Below are positions 1 through 9,180 of a stretch of 64,000 bases of DNA, piece by piece. Both the position numbers and the translations under genes were made by a program. The stretch lies in NCBI RefSeq assembly GCF_016864195.1, contig NZ_CP045202.1, forward strand, positions 868,001 through 932,000, in the 5' to 3' direction. The stretch comes from Dechloromonas sp. TW-R-39-2 (lineage in GTDB: Bacteria; Pseudomonadota; Gammaproteobacteria; Burkholderiales; Rhodocyclaceae). A model generated the notes under the pieces. The model saw nothing but the letters and a program-made list of their open reading frames with translations, searched no databases and had not been told where the DNA came from. Positions within the stretch are counted from its first letter, which is position 1; each line of letters begins with the position of its first letter.

Positions 1-1
1 G

Positions 2-136
2 GCTCGTCCAGCGGCCCCGGCTGCGCCGGCTGGACATGTACCGTCATCGTCCGACGCCGGTTCGAGCCATCCGCCTGCTGCACCGGCATCACCGGCTCGT
101 CCGGCACAGCCGGCCCGGCCTGCTGCGGTCAACTGA
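2..136 (+). CDS. C-terminal tail of an unidentified upstream protein, Pro/Ala-rich (partial)
   Basis: A frame open from the first bases ends at a TGA at 134-136. It encodes about 44 residues made almost entirely of Ala and Pro with some Ser, Arg and Gly, as in a low-complexity C-terminal tail. It is chosen over the other frames because it stops just before the ribosome-binding site of the next gene. The body of the gene lies outside the window, so no function can be given. It could be a chance open frame in GC-rich DNA. Confidence 0.4.
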   Translation, partial: ARPAAPAAPAGHVPSSSDAGSSHPPAAPASPARPAQPARPAAVN

Positions 137-161
137 GTTTTTGGTCGAATTCGAGGTTCGT

Positions 162-2837
162 TTGACGCGTTCCCTGCTGCTTTGCGCAACGACACGCCTG
201 GCTCAGACCCGACGTGCCGAACAACCTGCCGGCCAGTCGGTCTGGCCGACCCGCCCGGCATTGACGCCGGGCCAGTGGCTGGCGACGCTGGCCGATGAAG
301 CCCTGCTGGCCGGGATCGCCGATGTGCCGGCGGTGCTCGACCCTTTCGCCGAACGCCTGCTCTGGGAACGGGTGATTGGCGAATCGCTGACCGAAGCCGC
401 GCCGCTATTCGATTTACCCGGCATGGCCGCATCTGCGGCCGAAGCCCACGCCCTGGCGCGTGTCTGGCAACTGGAACCGGCCGAAGGCGAGCTGTCGGAC
501 GAGGCCCGCCTCTTTCTCGGCTGGCGCCAGACCTTTCTGCAGGCGTGCGCGTCAGGCGGCTGGATCGACCAGGCGGGGTTGCACCGGCAGCTGATCGGCC
601 TGATCGAAGCCGGGCATTTTGCCTTGCCCGAGGCTATTGTCTTCGCCGGTTTTGATCGCTACACGCCGCTTGAGCTGAGTCTGATGGCCGCCTTGCGCGA
701 GCGCGGGGTCCTTGTTGAAAACGAGGCTCTCCCGCCGGTCGACCGCAGCAAGGTCGAGGCGTTGCCCTGTCTCGATGCCGAGGCTGAATGTGCCGCCGTG
801 GCCGCCTGGGCGCGCACCCGGCTGGCCGCCAGCCCGACGGCCCGGCTGGGCATCGTGGCCCCCGACCTGGCCAGCCTGCGCGACACGCTGGCCTTTCAGC
901 TGGACGATGCCCTGCATCCGGCGTTGATTCGCTCGGCGGCCAGCGAAGTGCCGCGTTGCTTCAACTTCTCGCTCGGCCGTACGCTGGCCGATCTGCCGCT
1001 GATCCGGGTCGGGCTCGATCTGCTCGCGCTCGGCAGCAGCCGGGTCAAGGTTGAGCAGCAACGGCTCAGTGCCTTGCTGCTGGCCGGCGGCTGGTCGGCG
1101 GCCGATGCCGAAGCGGATGGCCGCGCCCGGCTCGATGTGGCGATGCGCCGCGACCTGCCGTACTTCACCAACCTGCCGTCGCTCGTCCGGCTGGCTGAGC
1201 GCCTGGCCGACAATGCCGCGCCGCTCTGCCCGCAGACTATTCAGTCGCTGCAGGCTTTCATTGAAACGACCGATCGTCTGGCGCGCAAGCAGCTTCCCGG
1301 CCAGTGGTCCGGCGCCTTCCGCGCTTGCCTGAAAGCCGCCGGCTGGCCGGGCGACCGAGCCTTGTCGAGCCATGAATTCCAGGCCCGGCGAGCGTTCGGC
1401 GAAGTGCTCGATGCCTTTGCCCGGCTCGACGGATTGCTTGGCCCGCTGGCCTTGAATGAAGCGGTGCGGCGTCTGACCCAGCTGTGCCGGCAGCGCATCT
1501 TCCAGCCGGAAACGCGTGGCGAACCGTCGATTCAGGTGCTGGGTGTCCTTGAGAGCGCCGGGCTGGCTTTCGATGCGCTGTGGGTGATGGGGATGAATGA
1601 CGATGTCTGGCCGCCCGCGCCGCGGCCGAATCCCTTGCTCTCGGCTGAAATGCAGCGGGCTGCAGGTGCGGCGCACGCCAGTGCCGAAGTCGAGCTTGAT
1701 TTTGCCCGCCGTGTGCAGGCCCGGTTGATCAGCGCCGCGCCGGAAGTCATCTTTTCTTTTTCGCAGGCCAGCGGCAACCGCATCCTGCGGCCCAGCCCGC
1801 TGATCGCCGAGGTGCCGCGCACGGCTGTCTGTCCGGTCGTCCAGCCAAGCCTGCTGGCGCAAATGGCACAACAGGCCGGGACGCTGGCCCGTCTGGCCGA
1901 TGCCGATGCGCCACCGGTTGCGGCGGGCGAAAAGGTGTCCGGCGGCAGCTGGATTTTGCGGGCGCAGGCGATTTGCCCGGCCTGGGCCTATTTCCAGTTC
2001 CGGCTCGGAGCGCAGGCGATGGAAACGCCAGTCGAAGGGCTCGATCCGGCGGCCCGCGGCACGCTGGTCCATGAGGCGCTCGAAGCTTTCTGGACGAATG
2101 TGCCGAACTCGCAGGCGCTGGCGGCGCTGGATGAGCGTGGCCGACAGCAGGCGATGGCCGATGCCGTGGCCGCCGCCCTGCAAAATTTCGAACTGGCGCG
2201 GCGCATCACCTTGCCGGCCCGTTTCCGTGAACTGGAGGCGGCGCGCCTGGTTCGTCTGCTCGATCTGTGGCTGGCCGTCGAAGCCCGGCGCGGCGTTGAT
2301 TTCGAGGTGCTTGCCTGCGAGCAGCCGGCCGAAGTCGAGATCGAGCAAATCCGGGTCAAAATGATCGTCGACCGCATCGACCGGCTGGCCGACGGCCGAC
2401 AGGTGATCATCGATTACAAGACCGGGGCCAGTATCGATACCAAGAACTGGGCGGCGCAACGCATCACCGAACCGCAACTGCCGATTTATGCCGCGCTGAT
2501 CAACGACGAAGTAGCGGCCGTCGTCTTTGCCAAGGTCCTGCTCGACAAGCCGGCTTTTGCCGGTGTGGCCGAAGAAAAGGACATCCTGCCCGGCGTCCAG
2601 GGCGTCGGCGACGACAAGCAGAAAATCTTCGATCCCGCCGAGTTTCCCGATTGGGTGGCCGTTGTCACGCACTGGCGCGAACGCCTGCATGCCATCGCCC
2701 GCGAGGTCAGGGAAGGGCGCGCCGGCGTCATGCTGGCCGATGAAAAGGCGCTGCAATATTGCGATGTCCTGCCGCTGCTGCGCTTGCCGGAGCGGCGGCG
2801 CCTGCTGGCCGAGGCGCAGGCCGGAGAACAACCATGA
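162..2837 (+). CDS. AddB-like PD-(D/E)XK nuclease, probable DNA repair protein
   Basis: Predicted 891-residue partner of the helicase encoded next door, probably acting in double-strand break end processing. The C-terminal third carries the RecB-type nuclease fold: RGTLVHEALEAF near residue 635, a DRIDRL strand near 735 and the IIDYKTG motif near 750, then QLPIYAAL. An ALWVMGMNDDVWPP segment near 475 is typical of the AddB superfamily inactivated-helicase core. The length fits the 'probable DNA repair protein' family related to AddB. I prefer TTG at 162 because GAGG at 153-156 lies 5 bases before it; an in-frame ATG at 36 would overlap the upstream frame. Its stop overlaps the next ATG (ATGA). 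The cysteine set of iron-sulfur AddB proteins looks incomplete. Confidence 0.85.
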   Translation: MTRSLLLCATTRLAQTRRAEQPAGQSVWPTRPALTPGQWLATLADEALLAGIADVPAVLDPFAERLLWERVIGESLTEAAPLFDLPGMAASAAEAHALARVWQLEPAEGELSDEARLFLGWRQTFLQACASGGWIDQAGLHRQLIGLIEAGHFALPEAIVFAGFDRYTPLELSLMAALRERGVLVENEALPPVDRSKVEALPCLDAEAECAAVAAWARTRLAASPTARLGIVAPDLASLRDTLAFQLDDALHPALIRSAASEVPRCFNFSLGRTLADLPLIRVGLDLLALGSSRVKVEQQRLSALLLAGGWSAADAEADGRARLDVAMRRDLPYFTNLPSLVRLAERLADNAAPLCPQTIQSLQAFIETTDRLARKQLPGQWSGAFRACLKAAGWPGDRALSSHEFQARRAFGEVLDAFARLDGLLGPLALNEAVRRLTQLCRQRIFQPETRGEPSIQVLGVLESAGLAFDALWVMGMNDDVWPPAPRPNPLLSAEMQRAAGAAHASAEVELDFARRVQARLISAAPEVIFSFSQASGNRILRPSPLIAEVPRTAVCPVVQPSLLAQMAQQAGTLARLADADAPPVAAGEKVSGGSWILRAQAICPAWAYFQFRLGAQAMETPVEGLDPAARGTLVHEALEAFWTNVPNSQALAALDERGRQQAMADAVAAALQNFELARRITLPARFRELEAARLVRLLDLWLAVEARRGVDFEVLACEQPAEVEIEQIRVKMIVDRIDRLADGRQVIIDYKTGASIDTKNWAAQRITEPQLPIYAALINDEVAAVVFAKVLLDKPAFAGVAEEKDILPGVQGVGDDKQKIFDPAEFPDWVAVVTHWRERLHAIAREVREGRAGVMLADEKALQYCDVLPLLRLPERRRLLAEAQAGEQP

Positions 2838-5800
2838 ATTTCGCGGTCGACCGCCTTCAAGAAGACGATCTCGCCCGGCAACGGGCGCTGGCCCTGGCCT
2901 CGTTCATTGTCGAAGCCCCAGCCGGGGCCGGCAAGACCGAATTGCTGACGCAACGTTACCTGCGTCTGCTGGCGGTGGTCGACAACCCGGAAGAAGTCCT
3001 GGCGCTGACCTTCACCAATAAGGCAGCGACCGAAATGCGCGACCGTATTCTCGGCAGCCTGGAGCGTGCGGCCAACGGTGAATGGCCCAGCCAGCCGCAC
3101 AAGCAGTTGACTTACGAGCTGGCCAGCGCGGTGCTCAAGCACGATCGCCAGCGGGCCTGGGGGCTGCTCGGCCACCCCGGCCGTTTGCGCATCACGACAA
3201 TCGATGCCTTGTGCGCCAGCCTGGCCCGGCAAATGCCCTATCTCAGCCGCTTCGGCGCCCAGCCCGGCGTCAGTGGCGAGGCCGAGGCGCACTATGCGAC
3301 GGCGGTGCGCCGGACGCTGGAAATGGTCGAAGCCGGCAACGCCGATGCCGAGGTGGTCGCCGCGGCGCTGGCCTTCATGGACAACAATGCCGGTCGGCTG
3401 GAAAAGCTGTTGATCGCCATGCTCAGCCGGCGCGATCAATGGCTGCATCATGCTTCGCGCATCGAGAGCGGCGCGATGAAGGCCGAGGTCGAAGCCGGGT
3501 TTGCCGCACTGGTCGAGCGCGATCTGCAGTGCGTCGCCGAACTGCTCGATACCGGCTGGCAACAACGCCTGATCCCGCTGGCCCGTTTTGCCGCCGCCAA
3601 CGTGCCCGAGCTGCTTGCGCCGCTTGCTGACTGGCAGGTGCCGCTTGAGGCCGCCATCGATGACCTGCCGCGCTGGCAGGCGCTGACCGGCTTGCTGCTG
3701 ACCGGCGGCGGCACCTTGCGCAAGTCGCTGACCAAGAACATCGGCTTCCCGGCCGACAAGCCGTTCAAGCCGCAAAAAGAGGCGATGGTCGAGTTGCTCG
3801 GCGATCTTTCGGCGGTCGCCGGCCTGGAGGCAAAGCTCGGTTTGCTGGCCGATTTGCCGCAGCCGGAATTGAGCGATGCCGAGTGGTCGACCGTGGAATG
3901 CTTCTCGCGCCTGCTCCGGCTGGCCGCCGGGCAGTTGTGGCTGGTTTTCCAGGAATCGGGCGAAGTCGATTTCATCGAGATCGCCGCCCGGGCCGGTCTG
4001 GCGCTGGGCGAGGATGAAGCGCCGACCGATCTGGCCCAGGCGCTCGATTACCGGATCCAGCATTTGCTGGTCGATGAATTCCAGGACACCAGTCCGGGCC
4101 AGGTCAGCCTGATCCGCAAATTGACCCGCGGCTGGATGCCGGATGACGGGCGGACGCTGTTTGTCGTCGGCGATCCGATGCAGTCGATCTACCGCTTCCG
4201 CAAAGCCGATGTCGGGCTTTTCCTGCGTGTCCGCGAAAGCGGTATCGGCGACATCCGCCTGAGCCACCTGCGCCTGTTCCGCAACAATCGCTCTTTCCCC
4301 GGCATTGTCGATTGGGTCAATGCCAGTTTCCCCGACATTTTTCCGCAACAGGACAATCCGGCCTCGGGCGCCGTACGTTATGCCGAGTCGGCGGCGACTC
4401 GGCCGGCTGAGCCGGGCAGCGCGGTGGTCGTGCATCCGGTCATCGAGCAAGCCGGCGTCGATCCCCATGAGGTCGAAGCTGCCCAGGTGCTGGCGCTGAT
4501 CCGCCAGACGCAACAGGCACGGCCGGGCGAGCGCATCGCCGTGCTGGTCCGGGCGCGCAGCCACCTGACCCGCCTGGTCGCCGAAATCCGTCGCCATGCA
4601 CCGGGCTTGCCGTTCCAGGCGGTCGAAATCGAACAGTTGGACGGTCGCCAGCACATCCAGGATCTGCTGACCCTGTTCCATGCCCTGTCGCACCGGGCCG
4701 ACCGGGTCCATTGGCTGGCGGTGCTGCGTGCGCCGTGGTGTGGCCTGACGCTGGCCGACCTGCATCGGCTGGCAGCCGACGATGCCCAGTCCACAATCTG
4801 GCAATTGATGCACGATGAAGCTCGCCTGTCGACCTTGTCGGAGGACGGGCAGCAGCGCCTGCGCCACGTGCGCAGCGTGCTGGCCGAGGCTTTTGCCGGG
4901 CAGGGTCGGCAGCATCCCCGGCGCTGGCTGGAAAGTGTCTGGCTGATGCTGGGCGGGCCGCGCTGCCTGGAGCGCAGCGAGGCATTGGCCGATGTCGCCG
5001 CCTTCTTCGGCCTGGTCGATCAACTGGTCGCCGCCCGCAGCTTGTCGCCGGAAACGCTGGCCGTCCAGGTTGCCGAGCTTTTTGCGCCGCCCGACAGCGA
5101 AGCGGGCGAGAGCCTGCAGATGATGACCATCCACAAGTCGAAGGGGCTGGAATTCGAAACCGTCATCCTGCCCGGCCTGCATCGCACGCCCAAGGTCAAT
5201 GAAAGCAGCCTGTTGCTGTGGGACGAAGTGGTCGATGTCGATGGCCGCGAGCACTTGCTGGTCGCGCCGATCAAGGCCAAGGGCGCCGGTCGGGAAGGTG
5301 CGACAGCCTACGATTTTCTCAAGAAGCTGGAAAGCGAGCGGGCCGCCCACGAAACCGAACGCCTGCTCTACGTCGCGGCGACCCGGGCTATTCGCAGCCT
5401 GCACCTGTTCGGCGTCGCCGAGCCGGATGGTGCAACGGACGACGGACTCAAGCCGCCGGCCGCCAGCACCCTGTTGAAATTGCTCTGGTCCGGCGTGGCG
5501 CAGCCCGTCTTCGCCGCCGCCCTGCAGTCCTTGCCGGCCAGCGAGGCGCCCGGCAGCACCTTCGATCCAGCCGGTTTCATCCCCGACCTGCTGCGTCTGC
5601 CCCGCCCGGAGATGCCGCCGCTGCTGGCCGACGATACCGCGCATGTGCGCCAGCCGGCGCTCAATCCGCTCGACAGCGATGTAGCGGACAGCACGGTGTC
5701 GCTTGAAGCATCGGTCGGCACCCTGATTCACCGGGTACTGGCGCTGATCGTCGATCAGGGATTGCCGGCCTGGTCGGCCGAGCGGGTTGCCTCTCTGGCC

Positions 5801-6247
5801 CCGGCCTATCGCCGCTGGCTGGCGCAGCAGGGGCATGCCGGAGAAGAGGTCGAGAGCGGTGTGGCGCAAGTGCTGGCCGGTTTGCAGCGCACCCTGCGAA
5901 GCGAAACCGGTCGCTGGCTGCTCGGCGATCATCCTGAGTCGGCCGCCGAACAGGCGTGGAGCAGCCTGGCTGTTGTTGCCGCTGCATCAGGCGCCGCCCG
6001 GCCTGTCACGGTCAACCACGTGATCGACCGGATTTTCGTGGCCGACGGCTGGCGCTGGATCATCGACTACAAGACGGTTCGACTGGCCGAGAACGAAGAA
6101 AATGACAGCCTGGTGCGCCGGGCCGAGGGGTTCCGACCCCAGCTGGAGCGTTACGCAGCCCTGTTCGCCGGACAGGCTATCCCGCTGAAACTGGCGATTT
6201 ATTTCCCGCTGCAGGATTGCCTGGTCGAAATTCCGTATTCGGCGTGA
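2834..6247 (+). CDS. UvrD/AddA-like helicase-nuclease
   Basis: A 1137-residue superfamily 1A helicase. The Walker A motif APAGAGKT is near residue 28, Walker B DEFQDTS near 413, the GDPMQSIYRFR motif near 446, MTIHKSKGLEFE near 764 and VAATRA near 846. A C-terminal RecB-type nuclease motif, WIIDYKTVRL, starts at residue 1075. This helicase-plus-nuclease order is that of AddA. The start at 2834 overlaps the stop of the AddB-like gene by four bases, so the two are translationally coupled and probably form one complex that resects DNA ends for RecA. I leave the symbol blank because the AddB partner belongs to a divergent family. Confidence 0.88.
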   Translation: MNFAVDRLQEDDLARQRALALASFIVEAPAGAGKTELLTQRYLRLLAVVDNPEEVLALTFTNKAATEMRDRILGSLERAANGEWPSQPHKQLTYELASAVLKHDRQRAWGLLGHPGRLRITTIDALCASLARQMPYLSRFGAQPGVSGEAEAHYATAVRRTLEMVEAGNADAEVVAAALAFMDNNAGRLEKLLIAMLSRRDQWLHHASRIESGAMKAEVEAGFAALVERDLQCVAELLDTGWQQRLIPLARFAAANVPELLAPLADWQVPLEAAIDDLPRWQALTGLLLTGGGTLRKSLTKNIGFPADKPFKPQKEAMVELLGDLSAVAGLEAKLGLLADLPQPELSDAEWSTVECFSRLLRLAAGQLWLVFQESGEVDFIEIAARAGLALGEDEAPTDLAQALDYRIQHLLVDEFQDTSPGQVSLIRKLTRGWMPDDGRTLFVVGDPMQSIYRFRKADVGLFLRVRESGIGDIRLSHLRLFRNNRSFPGIVDWVNASFPDIFPQQDNPASGAVRYAESAATRPAEPGSAVVVHPVIEQAGVDPHEVEAAQVLALIRQTQQARPGERIAVLVRARSHLTRLVAEIRRHAPGLPFQAVEIEQLDGRQHIQDLLTLFHALSHRADRVHWLAVLRAPWCGLTLADLHRLAADDAQSTIWQLMHDEARLSTLSEDGQQRLRHVRSVLAEAFAGQGRQHPRRWLESVWLMLGGPRCLERSEALADVAAFFGLVDQLVAARSLSPETLAVQVAELFAPPDSEAGESLQMMTIHKSKGLEFETVILPGLHRTPKVNESSLLLWDEVVDVDGREHLLVAPIKAKGAGREGATAYDFLKKLESERAAHETERLLYVAATRAIRSLHLFGVAEPDGATDDGLKPPAASTLLKLLWSGVAQPVFAAALQSLPASEAPGSTFDPAGFIPDLLRLPRPEMPPLLADDTAHVRQPALNPLDSDVADSTVSLEASVGTLIHRVLALIVDQGLPAWSAERVASLAPAYRRWLAQQGHAGEEVESGVAQVLAGLQRTLRSETGRWLLGDHPESAAEQAWSSLAVVAAASGAARPVTVNHVIDRIFVADGWRWIIDYKTVRLAENEENDSLVRRAEGFRPQLERYAALFAGQAIPLKLAIYFPLQDCLVEIPYSA

Positions 6248-6355
6248 AATTGCAGGGAACCGGTTTGCTATTTTGGTGAATGTGCCGGTAATGAGCCATG
6301 TTCGCCGCGATAACCTTGTGGTAACTTGCCCGTTAATCCAGCCAAAGGGGGCGCG

Positions 6356-7105
6356 GTGTTTTTCCGGATGCGCAGTTTCTTCGTGATCGTACTGTTGACG
6401 GTCTGCTGGCCTTTGGCCGGGCTGGCGGGGAGCGAACGAGTCTTGCGTGTTGCCGTCCTCGAAAATTCACCGCCGATGGCCTATCGGGACGAACACGGCG
6501 AACTGACCGGTTTCAGTATCGGGATCATCCAGGCCATTTGCGAAGAAATGCGTACCAAGTGTCTTCTGCAGGTCGTCACCCTGGATCGGACGATCGATGT
6601 GCTGGCCAGCGGTGAAGTTGATATTGCGGCAGTCAGCCTGCTCGATACGCCGGAGCGCCGCCGCCAGATCATTTTCGCCAAACCTTATTTCCGTTCGGTT
6701 TCGCTGTGGTTTGCCAAACCCGGCATCGCACCGGGAGACGCGACCGCCCGTGTCTCTGTGGTCAGCGGTTCGGCCCAGGAGCGTTTCGCCCTGGCACGGC
6801 ACTGGGCGGTCCATACGGTACGCAGCAATGCCGAACTGCTGGCGCCCTTGCGTGCCGGGCAGGCGAATGCCGCGATCGTGCCGATGAGTTCCGGGTTGAA
6901 CCTGGTCAAGCAGCCGGAAATGTCGGCCCTGGCCCTGTCGACCACCGTGATGAACGAGCCTGAACTGGGCGGTGATGCCTCGTTTGGTATTTCCCCGCGG
7001 CGGGCCGAGTTGAAGGAAGAAATCGATGCGGCGCTTGATCGCATCAAACGCAATGGCGCTTATGATCGGATCAATTCCCGGTTTTTGCCTTTCAGGATCA
7101 ATTGA
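6356..7105 (+). CDS. Periplasmic solute-binding protein, SBP_bac_3 type (first of two)
   Basis: A 249-residue exported protein. A hydrophobic signal peptide covers about residues 5-25, followed by LRVAVLENSPPMAYRDEHGELTG, the usual first strand of amino-acid-type binding proteins. GEVDIAAVSLLDTPERR is the hinge-region motif. The GTG at 6356 is preferred because an AAAGGGGG ribosome-binding site ends 5 bases upstream; ATG 6368 is the alternative. The stop codon overlaps the next ATG by one base. No permease or ATPase gene follows. The neighbours are a second binding protein, a diguanylate cyclase and a two-component pair, so a sensory rather than transport role is inferred. The ligand is unknown. 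Confidence 0.82.
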   Translation: MFFRMRSFFVIVLLTVCWPLAGLAGSERVLRVAVLENSPPMAYRDEHGELTGFSIGIIQAICEEMRTKCLLQVVTLDRTIDVLASGEVDIAAVSLLDTPERRRQIIFAKPYFRSVSLWFAKPGIAPGDATARVSVVSGSAQERFALARHWAVHTVRSNAELLAPLRAGQANAAIVPMSSGLNLVKQPEMSALALSTTVMNEPELGGDASFGISPRRAELKEEIDAALDRIKRNGAYDRINSRFLPFRIN

Positions 7106-7872
7106 TGCGTTTCATCTTCTTAATGTTGTGCCTTGCCTGTTCCGCCAGCCTGCTCCAGGCCGCCGAATTGCGCGTCGCAATTCCATCGCAAGATACGACG
7201 GGACGTGCGCATCCGGGAATCATGACGTTCAATCTCGATCTGGCGCAGGAGTTGTGTCGTCGCATCCGCTACAGCTGTGTCACGGTCAACATGCCGTTCA
7301 AGCAGATTTTGCCGGCCGTCGCGCAGGGCGACATCCAGCTGGGTTTCGGCAATTACCTGAAAACGCCGGAGCGTGAGGCACAGGTTAGCTTTTCCGACAG
7401 CATCTGGCAGGCGTCCTCCCGGCTGGTCGGCAAGCCGAAGGCTTACCGACGTTTTGCCACGCCGGCAGGCACAGAATTCTCGCTCGCCACGCTGCGCGGG
7501 GCGACGGTTGTTGCCGTCGAGGGAAGCCGCCAGTTGGCCTACCTCGAACGTATTGCCGCAGCCCAGAAACTGACGGTCAAAGGTGTGCTTTCCCAAGCCG
7601 ATGGGGTGGCCATGTTGCGCAAAGGCGAGGCGGATTTTGGTCTGTTTGTCACACTCATCGTCTATGCTTACCTGACCGAGCAGGGCAGTGAGAAACTGGC
7701 ATTCGTCGGTCCGCCGATGCATGAGCAGGGTTTGGGGGGCAGCGTGCATATCGCTTTGCCCAAGGGAAATGAAGCATTGCGCCGGGCGGTCAATCAAGCC
7801 ATGGCAGCCATGCGTTCCGACGGGAGCTATCACCGCATCGTGCGGCGCTCGTTCCCCTTCAGTCTCGATTAG
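7105..7872 (+). CDS. Periplasmic solute-binding protein, SBP_bac_3 type (second of two)
   Basis: A 255-residue exported paralogue of the preceding gene. The signal peptide is about residues 1-19 ending in LQAAE. LRVAIPSQDTTGRAHPGI opens the first lobe, and QGDIQLGFGNYLKTPERE corresponds to the hinge motif. Both paralogues end in similar tails (…YDRINSRFLPF and …YHRIVRRSFPF). The start ATG at 7105 overlaps the previous stop (TGATG). The next gene starts 9 bases after its stop. The lack of membrane components suggests a binding protein that reports to the downstream signalling proteins. That link is inferred from operon position only. Confidence 0.8.
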   Translation: MRFIFLMLCLACSASLLQAAELRVAIPSQDTTGRAHPGIMTFNLDLAQELCRRIRYSCVTVNMPFKQILPAVAQGDIQLGFGNYLKTPEREAQVSFSDSIWQASSRLVGKPKAYRRFATPAGTEFSLATLRGATVVAVEGSRQLAYLERIAAAQKLTVKGVLSQADGVAMLRKGEADFGLFVTLIVYAYLTEQGSEKLAFVGPPMHEQGLGGSVHIALPKGNEALRRAVNQAMAAMRSDGSYHRIVRRSFPFSLD

Positions 7873-7881
7873 GGTGGGTTC

Positions 7882-9177
7882 GTGATTTTTGGTCCCGATC
7901 ATCGTTTCAGAGGATTCCGTGCCGGGCGATTCTTCGCCTTGCTGGCAGTTTTTTTCGTCTTCAGTTTTGGCGGGATGGTGCTGCTCGTCGGCCTGGATCA
8001 GCAACGCGTGCTCGATGCCACGATGCGTTTGCAGGATCAGACGGTGTCCGAAATCATTCGCCACCAGCGTCTGGCGCGCAATCTTGAACAGCTGCGCCAG
8101 GAAGGCGAGCGCGTCTTTGCCGCCAGCACGCCGCAGGCCCGGCAGCGTGCGATGTTCGTCGTGGCGCTGGTCGCCAGCCATCCGAGCGTGCTCGAGCATC
8201 CGAAATCGGCCGAACTGGCCCGCCAGACCGAAATGTTCCTGAGCAACGCCCTGTCCCAATCGACCGATAACGCGGCCATCCTCGGTGCTTATTACGAAGA
8301 GTGGGGGCGTTACGCCGCCCGGCTCAGCGTGCTGGTCGATGATGTCTCGATCCAGGGCGTCAATCTGGTCAATACCGACTTGAATGAAGTGGCCGCCACG
8401 ATGCGTCTGGCACGCTACAAACTGGCGGCGGCGCTCGGGCTGGTCGGCCTGTTCCTGCTGATCTTCCTGATCCTGTTGCGCCAGCATCTGATTCACCCCC
8501 TGCAAGTCATCGACCGCACCCTGTCCACCCTGAATGTCGATTCGCCGCCGCCGGTTTTCGATCCCTCGGCAATGAGCGAAATCCAGGCCGTCGAAGAGGC
8601 CATCGGCGAGTTGCACGCCTCGCTGCTCGAAAACGAAACGGCCAGGGTTTCGCTTGAACTGCTGGCCAACCAGGACGGCCTGACCGGGCTCTACAACCGG
8701 CGTCATTTCATGTCGCTGGCCGAAGCCGAAGTGGTCCGGGCGCAGCGCTACCAGCGTTCGGTGGTGGTCGGCATGGCCGATCTGGATAATTTCAAGAAGC
8801 TCAACGATACCTACGGGCATGCCGCTGGCGATGCCGTGCTGCGTGCGCTGGCGGCCCTGATGCGCGACAGCTTCCGGCAGTCCGATCTGGTCTGCCGCTA
8901 CGGTGGGGAGGAGTTTGCCTTCGTCTTCCCGGAAAGCTCGCAGGCCGAGGCACACGTGCTGTCCGAGCGTTTCCGCCGGCGCTGCGCTTCCTTCGATATT
9001 CTCTTGCCGGACGGTCGCGAAGTCTGCGTCACGACCAGCATCGGTCTGGCCGATGCCAGCGAATCGTCGCTCGAAGACGCCTTGCGGCGGGCCGATGCAG
9101 CACTCTACGAAGCCAAGCGCCTGGGCCGGAACCAGGTCGTGCTGGCCGAGGCCATGACCCCGGAATCCGGGGCCTGA
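7882..9177 (+). CDS. Membrane-anchored diguanylate cyclase (GGDEF)
   Basis: A 431-residue enzyme expected to make cyclic di-GMP from two GTP. There is a transmembrane helix at about residues 15-35, a periplasmic helical domain to about 175, a second membrane helix at about 177-197, a HAMP-like linker, and a C-terminal GGDEF domain. The active-site motif is GGEEF at 341-345. The allosteric inhibition site RxxD is present as RQSD at 332-335, five residues upstream, so product feedback is expected. The start is GTG at 7882. It sits in one operon with two periplasmic binding proteins and a two-component pair, which may supply its input signal. Confidence 0.9.
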   Translation: MIFGPDHRFRGFRAGRFFALLAVFFVFSFGGMVLLVGLDQQRVLDATMRLQDQTVSEIIRHQRLARNLEQLRQEGERVFAASTPQARQRAMFVVALVASHPSVLEHPKSAELARQTEMFLSNALSQSTDNAAILGAYYEEWGRYAARLSVLVDDVSIQGVNLVNTDLNEVAATMRLARYKLAAALGLVGLFLLIFLILLRQHLIHPLQVIDRTLSTLNVDSPPPVFDPSAMSEIQAVEEAIGELHASLLENETARVSLELLANQDGLTGLYNRRHFMSLAEAEVVRAQRYQRSVVVGMADLDNFKKLNDTYGHAAGDAVLRALAALMRDSFRQSDLVCRYGGEEFAFVFPESSQAEAHVLSERFRRRCASFDILLPDGREVCVTTSIGLADASESSLEDALRRADAALYEAKRLGRNQVVLAEAMTPESGA

Positions 9178-9180
9178 TTG

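Noticed and set aside
552..2831. A 759-codon minus-strand frame opposite the AddB-like gene
   Set aside because: No family motifs; the plus-strand protein has clear nuclease motifs over the same bases.
2486..5932. An 1148-codon open frame on the minus strand opposite the helicase genes
   Set aside because: It mirrors GC-rich codons of two well-supported plus-strand genes, has no recognisable domain and is rich in Gln, Arg and Gly as antisense frames are.
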